Shown here in pieces: positions 12,278 through 23,942 of a stretch of 64,000 nt of DNA. Origin of the DNA: Odontesthes bonariensis (taxonomy: Eukaryota > Chordata > Actinopteri > Atheriniformes > Atherinopsidae); contig NC_134510.1 in the NCBI RefSeq assembly GCF_027942865.1, positions 24,855,209 through 24,919,208 of the forward strand. The letters run 5' to 3'. The translations under genes were made by a program, and so were the position numbers. Under the pieces are notes generated by a model. It did no database searches. It worked only from the letters and a program-made list of their open reading frames with translations, and had not been told where the DNA came from. The first letter of the stretch is position 1; the number at the start of each line of letters is the position of its first letter.

Positions 12278-12734
12278 GCTGTAACACAAAATTACACACC
12301 GGAATATTTCTCTGCACATTTCACAGAAAGAAAGCATTTCATAATGGAGCCTTCTTCTCATTACATAAGCACCCTGTAAGCACACCACCTACATGCAGTT
12401 TCACTGAATGGTTGGTTTGGCTTGCTGCCGTTTGAAACAGTCCTTATGTCAGTAGTCATTTAGATTAACCTTGATCAATAAGAAACATAACACATTGTAC
12501 TTTGATTCAAAAGAATAAAATGTCATCATTCCTTATTTAAAAAAAAAAAGAAAAAAAAAGGTAACTGAATATACATGAAAGAGTTTACCAGATTAACTTG
12601 TGCCGTAACATTCCTGAAAGGGCTAATTCTCATCTTGAAGTGTGCTTCCATTCTCACATCAGTGAAGAAATCATCTAAATGATGTCCTGAACTTGTAAAT
12701 ACCTTCTGATTTAGTTTAGTCTTTGTAAATTTTT

Positions 12735-12740
12735 AATAAA
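12735..12740 (+). promoter_or_regulatory. gba1: Poly(A) signal AATAAA of gba1
   Basis: AATAAA in 'ttttaataaagcatctattgttgaaaatgc', about 460 bases after the gba1 stop. A GT-rich stretch follows. Confidence 0.55.
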
Positions 12741-13169
12741 GCATCTATTGTTGAAAATGCTGCATATCACCATTCTTGAGTACATAGGAGATAAAACCCC
12801 ACATTAAATAGACTTCAAGCAATGAAAGTTAAAACAGTCTTTTTTTGTCAATTTATTAATACATCATAGACTTTTTTCATATAATATACAGTTGGACAAC
12901 CAGGTATTTCACATGTGCATCTCCATTCTCAATGTTTTCATCATTGCAAACCTTAAGTTTTTTTTTTTGACTAAAGTTATTTACATAAAAAAAGGAAAAT
13001 GTGAAACAAAAGATGGTCATAAACAGAAGAATAAAATGACAGAGGGATGCCATCTGTTTATTATATATACACCAGGAGGGGTATGTGAAATAAAGCATCA
13101 GATAATGGGCCAAACTGAGGGATTTCATTTAATTCTCAGTGGTAAAAACATTTATAGTTTCAGATGGAG

Positions 13170-13300
13170 AAGAGTCCTGAGGGGTGCACTACGAAGCAAG
13201 ATCAGTGGCTTAGCAGGTGATGTTGAGCTTTCAGGGTCATGAAGGTGGCTCTCTTTTTCACCCGACCAGATCACCACGTTAACTTACGCGCTTCAGAACA
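13170..13300. repeat. Remnant of a fish DNA-transposon/MITE family
   Basis: The stretch 'ggtgcactacgaagcaagatcagtggcttagcaggt...' through 'atcaccacgttaacttacgc' resembles an abundant fish MITE. That family starts with a GTACTACGAAGC-type end and carries a 'taaccatggtaacttac' core. The match is from memory and imperfect. Confidence 0.35.
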
Positions 13301-15107
13301 GTTTATACTCAAAGTTTTGGATTAAATAGTCTGAAAGAAGGGCAAAAGACGGCAAACTCAGACTAACACAACACTGCGATGTGGTCAGGCAGACGCATCG
13401 AAAGTCGATGTCAGACATTGTAAAATAATTTAAGGCGAGAATATAGAAGAAAATCATTTAAACTCTTATTTAGAAGTCTGTCAGTGTACCGCATTATATG
13501 CTGATCAAATCTGGGCATTTTAATTGCCAAATTTAACCACAATACAACGTTGAATCGGTGATATCTTTTCAGCATTTAATCTAGCAAATATCTGACCCAC
13601 CATCGACTTTAATCTTAACTAAAAATCAGCCCTTTTGACCACTGTGGCAAAACCCCCGATGAAGATTCTCGGTTGGTGACCCACCAAAGAGGCTTTGCAG
13701 TCACAGCAGAACGACACGTAGCGTTTGCGTCATGTTACCATGGGAACAAAGCTTTCACTGGGTGAATCAGAACGGATTTTTTTCCTTCTTTATATCTTGT
13801 TCTGATTCGACAACAAATTCATTCTATAGTCTGCTGCCGATATCGGATCCAACACGTACACAGAAATAAATAAATCTAGACCTATACATCAGAAAATGTT
13901 CAACCAATTAAATTTCCCTTCGATTTGGCCAATGACTTACGTGACTGCTACATCAATTATGGGATGCTGTCCGAGGTAAGTGTACTTTTCATCATGTTAA
14001 AAGTTTTAAGAGCTTAATGTGCATCTAACAGTATAACATATACTGTATAACTTCCACCAACTTAGTTATTTGCACAATTTTCTGCAGCCCTATTGTCTCA
14101 AAGTCATTTATGTTTTTCACATTTCACCGTTCATACAACCTGCTCTTCTTCTGAATGAAAGGTGATAGGCATTGTGTGGAAGAAGCATCAAACGATGAGT
14201 AAAACACCCATCTTGTGTGAGTGCGCAGAGTCTATAAAGAAAAGCTGGAGTTAAAGTCACAGTACGGGTTATCTCTGAGTGAAGGTTTAGGTTTTGTGGG
14301 TTTTTTTCAGTCCAGCTAACACAAAGAAAGCCCAGCTGTGTTGAACATGCTTCATAGTGCACTCCTCTGGAAGGTGCCACAAATCTCTTCCTGTTATCTG
14401 AAGTCACAGCTTCTGTTGGTGGCCACTCAACATGATTCCTATAAAATGCTTTGTTTTGTTCTTTTATTGTAATACATTATGTGTTAACACAATAGCATGA
14501 ACCCCTTTGCAGTGCAATCCAATACAACACTGCCATTGTACATAAATGAGTTCAATCGGCATCGTTATGATGCAACCCTCAAAAAAAAAAAAAAAATTTA
14601 AAAAAAAAATGGAACAATATTTAAATCCTTGAGAGCAGTGGGCGTTCGTGTTGTTATGTCCTGTCTCTGCAAATGCAAAAGGGTGAAAATATCCCCTAAA
14701 GTCTTTCCATGTGCCTTTCAGGGCTCAGTTGCAGGATTAAGCTCATCCAGAAGTCAAGGTAAATGATATCATTTCTGGCATTTCCCCTTCATGGTGTATT
14801 GCAGCAGTACATTTAACGAAAGATGTCGACGAAGTTTGGTTGAGAAGCGAAAATGGAGACGACGGGCGGGACGAACATTAATCTACATTGAGGTGCCACT
14901 TGGCAAAGAAAAAGGGGGGTTAAGCAAACCACAGTGGATTGTTAAGACGTCTGCATGGTACGTGATTGAGGAGAAAGGCATTAAAATAGAAATTAGAGAT
15001 ACAAAAAAAGTTATCTTGAGATGATTATGACTGCAATGGAGATGGAACAGAGGAAAGTGAGAAGCGTTTTGTTGGAGGGGAACCAAGGGATGAGATAGGT
15101 GGGTGTC

Positions 15108-18100
15108 TCAGAAGGACCATCTCTCCTGTGTGCGGGGGTCCATAGAGAGGGAGGGGGACTCTGATGGGGTCTGGCTGCTGCTGTCTTCTCCGTTCAAACT
15201 CATCCTACACACTGGACATGTGTCATGCTGCATGGCCACACAACAAAATGCAGACATTAGCTTGTTGCTGTTTTCTCACAAGTGTCCGTGAGATGTTTTA
15301 ACAAGAGGACTTTCTGAATTTTAGTCCCATTTGACAAGATGATGATGCTTCTATGGATGCGAGTGGTACTAATCACACACGACACAGAAACTTCCACACA
15401 GATGCCCTGATTTCTGCCTGGATAAATTAAGCTCAATTTAGCATTAAATCTAGACTTTGTCCATACCCGTTTCAAATGTTTTATCTTACTGAAAAAATAG
15501 TGACATTAATCATAGTTTGTGCTATAAAAACAGTGCTCACAAACTACCATCTGATGGTAGTAAAAGAATTAATGAAAAAACACAGCAGAGCACTGACTAT
15601 ATAGGACATAATTCTGTCTATAAACAGGTTATACTAAGGAACTGGGTACAAGACCACAGATTAACTCCATCAACAATAAGCAATCAAATCACCTCGGGTA
15701 TTTTCATGATGATGTCCAGACAATAAAAGTGTGTTCCCTTACATCTAAAGAATGTGAATGCACCATATTCTGAATCTGCTGTGTTTGTGGTAACTCACCA
15801 TTTCCAGCCATGGTACTATACAGTCTGAATGAAAGAAGTGGTTACAGGGTAGCTGTCTGACTGGCTCTCCCACCGCAAAGTCCTCTTTGCATACTGGACA
15901 TTCCATACAGCAGTCTGTGGGAGTAAAGATGGATATGCGTTTTTATCTTTCACCTGATATCAATGCCCCTACCATATCAGTCCCTTGTTAAAAAAAGCTG
16001 CCTTTTAGCCCTGTGGATATAAGCAACCCACACCCTCACTGCTGCCCGTCTCCTCGTCAGTAATTCCAGGGATTTTCACCGACAGCTTGACAAATACATC
16101 CTGCTTCCAAGTCTGCGGCTGGAAAAACTAGATATCTTCTGGATCTTTTTGGTCATCCCGCGAACTAAAGGTCACTGAACTTTAATGTGATTTGTGAGTA
16201 TGCAACCTCCTCCCCTGCTGTGCACCCAACCCACGCAGCTAACGCAGCGCATACAGCTTCCTATTACGAAACTGCCTTAGATTTAATTGTTAAATTTTGT
16301 TGTATAGCTGCGTTTTCATTGAAGAGTCTAAATTGTGTATGCATCATTAAAAGTCTAACCAGACGATTCAGGCAATTTAAGGACACAAAACAGTCTCATT
16401 GAAGAATTAAAACCATAAAAGTCCAAGAAGGGGTTTTTTGATTTCTCCCAAATAGTTGGTTATTTTAAAGCTAGGCTGCACAACTAACCGTAACTAACCG
16501 TTACAACGGAGCAGTAAAACAAGACGGAACACAAAGATGAAGTGAAGAAGAAACCACACAAAAGTGGAAAAAGTGGGGGGTGGAGTGAGAGATAAGCTCA
16601 CATAATTAGAAAGTAATCCATAGAACAAACTTGATAATGCCAAGGCTAACAGGCAACTCTGACAGCGTCCAAATGATACTTTTAAACACAAGACAATAAC
16701 TAGTCATAACTAATTATTTACAAACTTACTTCATTGCATGACAACATGCTTCTGTACATGTTCGAACAACTAAAACAAAGTAGCAAGCAATACTGTAGAA
16801 GTCAGCAGTTTTTTGTAAAAATAAATAGTGACGAAGATGATGAAACACAAACTTAGGAGCAAAATTACACACAGCTGCTATGACCTGAGGTTTGTGCTTA
16901 GCCAACTTCTAAAATAAAGTAATTACATACAGAGGGTAAACTGACAGCTTTAGTGATAGCGCTGCTGAAGTTTGCACTTCAAGGACACAAAAAGAGAAAC
17001 TTTGTGAATCAGTGAGGTAAGAGAGGGGAAATAGGAATGAGATGGGACCGACCTGCTTGTTCCTGAGAGATATTGACAGTTGGGAGAGAAGAAATCTTCT
17101 CCTTCTCAGCTGGAGGAGGTCCTGTGTTCTCCAACTGACCTAGTAACTACACACACACACACACACACACACGTAAAGTCAAACGATAAAAAGTGAGAGA
17201 CAAGGTTTTGTAATAAGTTTAGTTTACCTGTGTTATCACGGCATCTAACCCTCCCTGCCCCCACGCGTAATCCCCTGGGTTAGAGTGCAGCATTCCCGTC
17301 CTGAAAGAGACACAGGCAGCCAAAGTTGATGTGAAATAGCATTTAAGTAGCATTAACCGTGGGATGCTACTGCCGTGTTGATTTACCATGACAGGGGAGG
17401 TGAGCCAGGGACTCCAGAGTTGGCAAATAGACCAGCGAGAAACTGTTGTACGATCCTAACAAACAAAAAAGAAACACAAAGTCATCACCAAAATTGAAGA
17501 TCCATTAAGATTGTAAAACCTCATTTTCAGATGTTGTTGTGACTGAGAAGCAGTTCTTTTTCATCCCTCATGCCAAGCAAAGTATAATGTCTGCTTGACT
17601 GTACAAGTCACACTTAGTGGAGCAAAATATTGTAGGCATACTTCTGTTATATTTACTGTTGCTCGCCTATTGCCAACACTCCTGTAGATCATTCACGCAC
17701 TTTGTCCCCTTTATAGAAACAGCATTTGTTGTGTCATATGACAATTTATATTTCCCCAAATGCCAAATTTCTCATTACCCACGACACACACACAACTAAA
17801 TAATTAAATAAATACTTGCTATGCTGCAGGTAGGGATAATGATGTGAAATATGATCAGGAGTCAGAAGGCTGCTCCACTTTGAAAATGATTTAGTCTGTG
17901 CTGGTTGACATGGCCTCTGTCCAAAATAGGTCAGTCGCGTATATCAAGCAAAGCAGAGTGGCAAGTTGCTTCTTGGATGCTTCTGGGACATGTCACTGCA
18001 TGTCTGATGAAAACATCATTAAATAGAGTGGCCACAATCAACCAGGCAACTGTGTCGGACTCAGAACGTGTTGCAACCCCGCACAACAAGGGGTACATGT

Positions 18101-21100
18101 TAAATAGCCCTCTCATTATAAACAGGAGAATAAAAGAAACAGAGGACGGTGCAGCTGAACCAGTGAATGACCTACCCCTCCACAGCAGGCGAGCGATCTG
18201 GCCTACTGCTGCCTCTGGACCGGTATCTCCTCTGACTGTGCAAACGAGGAGGACGCCCTGGTCCCCAGTGTTCCCCGGCTCCTAGTAGGCTCCCCATAGG
18301 TCCTCCCAACCCTGCAGGGACAGATCCCCCAATCGATCCACCTCCCAAACCTCCCAGATCACCGAATCCCCCCAGGCGTCCTCCAGGGAGCCGAGGTTCT
18401 GAGTCAGGAGTGTCGCTGTCTGTTGTAAATGGCCGCTCCAGTAACAAGAGGTGCCATAGCTGGAGGGATGTTAGGATCAGACAGTAGCAGAGAGGGGGTG
18501 ACGATAGAGACAAAGAGAACAGACAATGATGGAATAAAAGACGGGGGACAAAGGAGAGGAGAACAGAGAAGAAGGTAAGAGAAGAAAAGGACTCAGTTGA
18601 TCATAATATACAATTACTTCTATAAGATCTCTTCATCCTGTATGCCCTCTACTCCCAAAAACTCCTTAGATCCATTCATACCTCTGCAAACTGTGTGGCT
18701 GTGTCATCTATCCCGTTGGCGCCACCCTCTAGGAGACTGAGGGAAACAGCGCATAGGGGGACAAAAGACACAATATCAGCAACCATGACTGAAACCTGCA
18801 CATATGTTCCACTTTAGTGTTAGTCCGGAACAAGACTGCATGATGAGCATAAAGCTTCAACACTGCGGCATCAGCATTGTTCCTGCTCTTGTTACAGACC
18901 AACACTACAGGCTTTAAAGTCACGTGTCGTCTGGAAACGTCACGCAACGTGACCAAAGTCTCCTACCTGGAGTCTTCTGTTACTTCCTCGATGAAACCTG
19001 AATCACATCTTGGACAGATGTATTCCTGAAACGAGTCAAAGCAAAGACTGAGTCATAGATGATTCAAATAGATTGGGGAGGATTACTATTGTAATTTCCT
19101 ACAATCCATGGAATAAAATGCTATGTTTTACCCTTAAATAATCAGTTGATAAAGACACTAAGCAGAGGAAGGGAGGCTAACTCTCACAAAGGTGAAGCTG
19201 GAATAAATTGTTTGTCTGGCAGTTTGTTTCAGTAAAAGCTGTAGTATTTACATATTTATAAAACTAATATTATTACTGCAGCTCCACTAGAGAGATATTA
19301 TTTAGGCTGATATGTACATATAAATATTACAAGATAACTTAAATCTAAAGATATCAGGGTCAATGTTTTACATCTGAATTTCTAATGAAATAGACTACAT
19401 TTACCACAAAAAGATTCATTTATATTTGACAAATATCAACGGGCCCCAAAATAGTGAAAATATTTCAAAGATCGTGAGATCACCAAAAGATAATAGCAGA
19501 TTATAAGTACGACGGCAAGTGTTTTATGAATGCGACCAAGGAGGTAGAGCTGGTCTGCCAACCACACCTAAAGTGCTGAATGTTAAAAAGCAGCCAACAG
19601 AATGAGGAAAACACGGCTGCCAATATGTGAGACCGGATCATATGTTGTCCTCTCAACACTGAAAACAAAACTAAAGTGAGGTCAGTTATCATAGAGACCA
19701 ATTCTGTGAGAGATTAGAGTGATACCTGCTGTATAACAGCTGTATATATATATGCTGACAGAGTGGATCGCAGAAAATATCAGCTTTTCATATTGTATTC
19801 CTTTTGCTTTTGAAAACAGAATATGAATGAACCAACATGCCAAATTCAAATGACGACGTATCAAATTCCATTAGCTTCACTTTGTGATATTTGGGGATCT
19901 GAAACTAATTTCTTGCTCAGATTTGGTTAAGGAACCCCACGGTAAGCAAAAAACATCTTCTGGCAGTTGTATGTCATTTTCTCAGTTTATTCCCTCTGTT
20001 GTATAAATGGATACATGACTGAAATATGGTTCTTAGGATACCTTAAGTAGTGTAATAATGTTGGGGGGTTGCAGTCATTTGGCTCACTGTAGACATGCCA
20101 CATGACTAAGCCTGAGAGTCCCTGAGACAAGCAAGCCAATTTAGAGTCAGTGACACAGCAGCCGTGCCATAAAAATAAAGATTCAAATGACAACTGGGGA
20201 AGTCGAGATCAGAATTTTTTTTTAAGTTGAGAGCTAAATAGAAAACAAATTATTGTAACTAATGGTTTAACTGTCATCTTATGGCACTATAAGTCTAAAA
20301 TTGGCATTGTTAATGCCTACGATTGTCATGACGATTTTTTATTGCAAACTCAACATATCACCCGCTTCACATTATTGGACTCTTCTATTTCATTTGGCTA
20401 AAAAGCAAAAATATGCAGAGAGCAGTGTTTGACAATAAACCCGAGATGTCAAAGGAATTGCATCAAAATTCAACTGGTTGAATATCGGAGGTAAAACGCA
20501 GATGGAGGTGAAAGCTGGTGCCATAGCAAGACAAGATCAGTTTTGCTAGCATCATTCAGCTGTTTAGTACAACTGAATGGAGATTATTTCAACGGTTATG
20601 CAAAATAGTCTGAACAAGAACCATGACAGGCATGATGACAACTAAACAATTAGGTGGACTGACTTAAGAGCAATATTATTGATAGCCACAAAGGCAGTTT
20701 TATATACCATCAGTCACCAGTTTTTTAATTAATATTATGGCCAACTAATATCTATCATTTCCATTACATTTAGTCTTTCAGCAGATGCTTCATCCGAAGT
20801 GACTTACAAATCAGAGAATACCATTTAAGCTTCAGTGCAGTAAGAGACCTTGGTCTATACAATGAGTGCTTAATCAATATTAATCCATCGAAATGACAGA
20901 GTAGAAGTAGAACAGGCACAGAAGTGCAAGTGAGAGCAGGTTAGGTGTATTTGAAGTGTCAGGAGAGGAGGTGTTCTCTGAGGAGACAAGTCTTCGAGAT
21001 ATTCTTGCAAGTAGAGAGGGACGCCTCTGCTCTGATAGCACATGGAAGCTCGTTCTGCCATAGTGGAACCACTAATGAGAGCAGTCTGGAATGAGACTGC

Positions 21101-22306
21101 CAAGTGCGCAAGGACGGCAATACCAGACCATGTCCTGAGAGGAACGGGGTGGTCGAGAAGAAGCGTTACCAACTGACCACAGACAAGGTATTTAAACTTC
21201 CATTCTCATGTCTAAAGTAGTGCTTATTTTTTATCTTATCATAGCATTGCTGTAATAATAAAACATTTAAAAAAAACAATCAAAGTTGGTATGTTTTTTT
21301 CTAACTAAGATAATTAGAGCAAAAGATAGTCTACTATTTCTAATACATGTGTGGGGAATATGACATTTCAGCTTTTACAGAAATGATTTTTCAATGCTAA
21401 ACAAAACAAGTGTGTCTAAGATTTTAATGACCAACCAACTAATTATCTCAATATCAAACATCAGGACCACACAGTAGTACTACAAACTACAGCTTCCTCA
21501 GTGATCGTTAGGATAGATAAAGAGCACTGAAATATGATCACAGTGAAGAAAAAAACATTACTAGCTTGTTGCAGCTATGACAAACTGCAAGGCTGTTATA
21601 AGTATGCATTTAGATCATAGGTTCAGAGTATCATATTGTAATTTAAGGTCTGTCGACATGTCAGTCTCGTCTGCCTCTTAATCGCTGTAACAATACTCTC
21701 ACTGTTTTTTAAAAAACTGAAACTAAAAATGACGTGTACACATACATCTTCCCGAAAATTCCCCCAACTAACCGCGTCAAGTCTGTGTTTTAACAGAAAC
21801 AAAAACTGAAAACAAAAAAATCCCTACTCCCAGTCAACTGAAGGTAAACGTGTGGCTTTGGAGGAAAGGGTAAAACACGAATATCTCAGTTCTTCCCGTT
21901 GTTTGTTGTCTGTGTGAAAAAAAAACAACACCTCCAAAGTGTCTAACCAAAGCTTATTGCAAAAAGCTATGGCCCGATCGTATCAAACACGCAGTCCCAA
22001 CAAGACATGTCAATGTTTGCTTTTAAAGTCCGTTTTTTAAAGGATAAAAATGACCAGAGTATATTTAGTGAGTTAATAACAACCAGTGCTGCTAACTGCT
22101 AACAGGCTAGCCGCGGTGTAGCTGTAGCAAGCAGGCGAAACAAACGGCTGTTTGCCGGAAGGCAGCCTTGACAGCCGCGCATTTTGGACGCGATATTATG
22201 ACAGATGAACGAAAATCACCCGACTTACCGGGAGTTTGGGGTTTACTTCTCCCTTACAACAGTGACAGAAAAACCGATGCGGGGGAACAGCCGCAGCCTC
22301 CGCCAT
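15108..22306 (-). CDS. rnf115: E3 ubiquitin-protein ligase RNF115 (RING-H2, BCA2)
   Basis: RNF115 is a cytosolic RING-H2 E3 ligase with an N-terminal BCA2 zinc finger that binds ubiquitin; it acts in receptor trafficking and turnover. Nine exons join on the minus strand: 22229-22306, 18967-19025, 18682-18736, 18176-18459, 17387-17455, 17228-17300, 17053-17146, 15799-15914 and 15108-15227, giving 315 aa (human 304). The zinc finger is [10 protein letters not shown] followed by [11 protein letters not shown]. The RING ligands are C243, C246, C261, H263, H266, C269, C280 and C283 ([21 protein letters not shown]). The AKT-site-like [14 protein letters not shown] block and the C-terminal ERWSF resemble RNF115 rather than RNF126. 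Exon 4 has an unusual glycine-rich expansion. The exon 7 acceptor abuts a (TG)n tract. It is tail-to-tail with gba1 and head-to-head with polr3c. Confidence 0.93.
17149..17172 (+). repeat. (AC)n microsatellite abutting an rnf115 3' splice site
   Basis: About 12 AC units on the plus strand read as (TG)n on the transcribed minus strand, immediately before the 'tag' acceptor of the rnf115 exon 17053-17146. The exon must start at 17146 to encode LLGQLENTG in frame, so the TG tract takes the place of a normal polypyrimidine tract. Confidence 0.85.
20760..21180 (+). repeat. Interspersed repeat of an abundant fish family, rnf115 intron 1
   Basis: It opens with 'cattacatttagtctttcagcagatgcttcatccgaagtgacttacaaa' and continues through 'aggtgttctctgaggagacaagtcttcgagatattcttgcaagtagagagggacgcctctgctctgatagcacatggaagctcgttctgcca'. 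Both blocks occur in this order in a very common teleost repeat. Its class is not settled by what I can see. Confidence 0.6.
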
Positions 22307-22500
22307 CTTCCCCAGAGCAGCACAAACACTGACGTAGGTCCTCCACAAAGTGAAGACAGCTGTCCGCCTCCAGCCCGGCATGCACCGCGGCACTGCTGCG
22401 GAATCCCAGCGAGAAAACCGGAGAGCGGAAGTGTGCTTGTGTTGACATGGAGGAGCAGCATGTGTAAAACCGTCTGTCTGTTGGCTGCTTAGAGAAAAGA
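22130..22500. promoter_or_regulatory. Probable bidirectional promoter rnf115/polr3c
   Basis: This is the only clearly GC- and CpG-rich block in the surrounding tens of kilobases. It lies at the rnf115 start and upstream of polr3c, and no TATA box is apparent. ETS-type motifs are CCGGAAG at 22155-22161 and CGGAAGTG at 22426-22433. On the minus strand AAGATGGCG overlaps the rnf115 start codon, a YY1-like site common at housekeeping genes. polr3c then needs a non-coding first exon near 22400-22550, because its coding start at 23943 directly follows an acceptor-like CAG. Confidence 0.6.
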
Positions 22501-23942
22501 CCCGCGTTTGGTCCTAAACAAATCTGTCAGAGGTTGGTGTAATTTTTTTTTAACTATGTAGTTTGTAAATAATAAGTTGGCTACTATGTTTATAGACAAG
22601 TAGACATGAGCTCATTCACGTGTGTGTAACTTGTATGTCGTAGCATAACACTGTTGAAGTATTAATGTGTATACCTACAACGTCATCAAACATTTCTTAA
22701 TAATGTATAATTTCATAAATGCAGACAAAAAATGGGCGATTTTGATTAGTTGGCATAGTTTAGATGTGCACTGTATTTTGGACCTTTGTTATTTCCATAC
22801 ACTGAAACTTATAGCTCCCTAATTTGACCTCGTTTAATACACTTCAAATGAGTTCGGGAGTTATTTTAGTTTTGTACTTCTGTAAAGTTGTATGAATTAC
22901 GAGAAACATGATTGAAACTGATTTTTTTTTTCAGATAAAAGCAGCAAAAGTAGAGATTTTTTTTTACTTTAAAGCCTCTTATTCAGTATGGAGCTTCAAA
23001 AACTGTCTTATTAGTGCTGATGCGATCAATAGAAAATCAAACTGTCAGTCGAGTCGAATTTGTAATAAAAATAATTGTTCGTTGCAGCCTTATTCCCTAG
23101 AAATGATTATCAGTTGAGAAGTTAATGTTTGTTTTTGCCCATTCACAATGATACTTGAATGTTTACCCTTCAATTTCTTTCAAATATATTTTTCATGGAA
23201 AACTTTTTCAGACTTTCACACAGGTCCTAAAACTAGATAAAGATTGTTGAAAAAATTGGGTGACGATAGTGTCATAGAGAAACCCAGTTATGCTACAGTT
23301 GTACCAGGATGGTTTGCCATCATTGCATCATTGACAAAACAATGAATTCTGAATTAAACTGATGAATTTTAGAGGAAATTGTCAGGACATCTGTCCATGA
23401 ACTAAATCTCAATGGAAAGGGGCATGCAGCAAGACAATAATCCTTAGCAGTCTTAGTCTTACAATAACCCTTAGCACACCTTTCTTTCTACCTAACAATG
23501 GTTGTTAATGATTTGGATTGGCCAAGCTAAAGTCTTGATCTTAAAGTTTTTGGAAGGACCTTAAGTGAGTAGCTCATCAGAGGAAATCCGCCTCAGTCTA
23601 CATCCTAAAGTGGTGGTTTGCTTCGATTAAAACACATCTTTGGATGCCGGTAATATTTCTGTGATGCCAAATGGGACATGAAGGATGAAGGATGCCACAT
23701 AATGTGCTAGACAATATCAGAATGGCTGTTTTGCTGCTTTCACAAATTATGTGTCGAAATTAGATCAAAATGTCCAATTTTTCTTTTTAGAAGTTTTTGT
23801 TGCTCATGGCAACAGAAGTAAAATTGGCTTATTGTGACATGTATTTCTTTGTGAAACAGTGTAATACCTTTCAGAAATAACATGTCTGTGCTGGTACTTA
23901 TGGTTTATGTTATGTCTCATTTGTGCTTCGCTGTTTGCGCAG
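22500..23942. other. Spacer, probably polr3c intron 1 in the 5' UTR
   Basis: AT-rich DNA with no recognisable exon. It contains a degraded Tc1-like relic (about 23370-23620). The sequence ends 'gctgtttgcgcag' directly before the polr3c ATG, consistent with a splice acceptor in the 5' UTR. Confidence 0.5.
23370..23620 (+). mobile_element. Degraded Tc1/mariner transposase relic
   Basis: 'catgcagcaagacaataatcctta' and 'ttggccaagctaaagtcttgatctt...ggaaggaccttaag' follow the order of a fish Tc1-like transposase catalytic region (QQDN then the WP-Q-SPDLNPIE-type segment and 'LWKDLK'). There are multiple frame breaks and no usable ORF. Confidence 0.5.

Larger units (their letters stand above)
12278..15107. 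other. Convergent 3' region between gba1 and rnf115
   Basis: It holds the gba1 3' UTR up to about 12760 and, on the minus strand, what is probably a long rnf115 3' UTR. A minus-strand AATAAA (TTTATT at 12852-12857) may end that UTR; other minus-strand signals, such as 14462, are equally possible. A repeat remnant is near 13170-13300 and A-runs are near 14580-14610. No coding exon is recognisable. Confidence 0.5.

Noticed and set aside
17905-18285. 126-codon plus-strand ORF opposite rnf115
   Set aside because: Its 3' half is antisense to rnf115 exon 4, and its 5' half has no recognisable domain.
18172-18513. 113-codon minus-strand ORF starting upstream of rnf115 exon 4
   Set aside because: Its first part is intron; the acceptor at 18460-18462 sets the true exon start in phase with the neighbouring exons.
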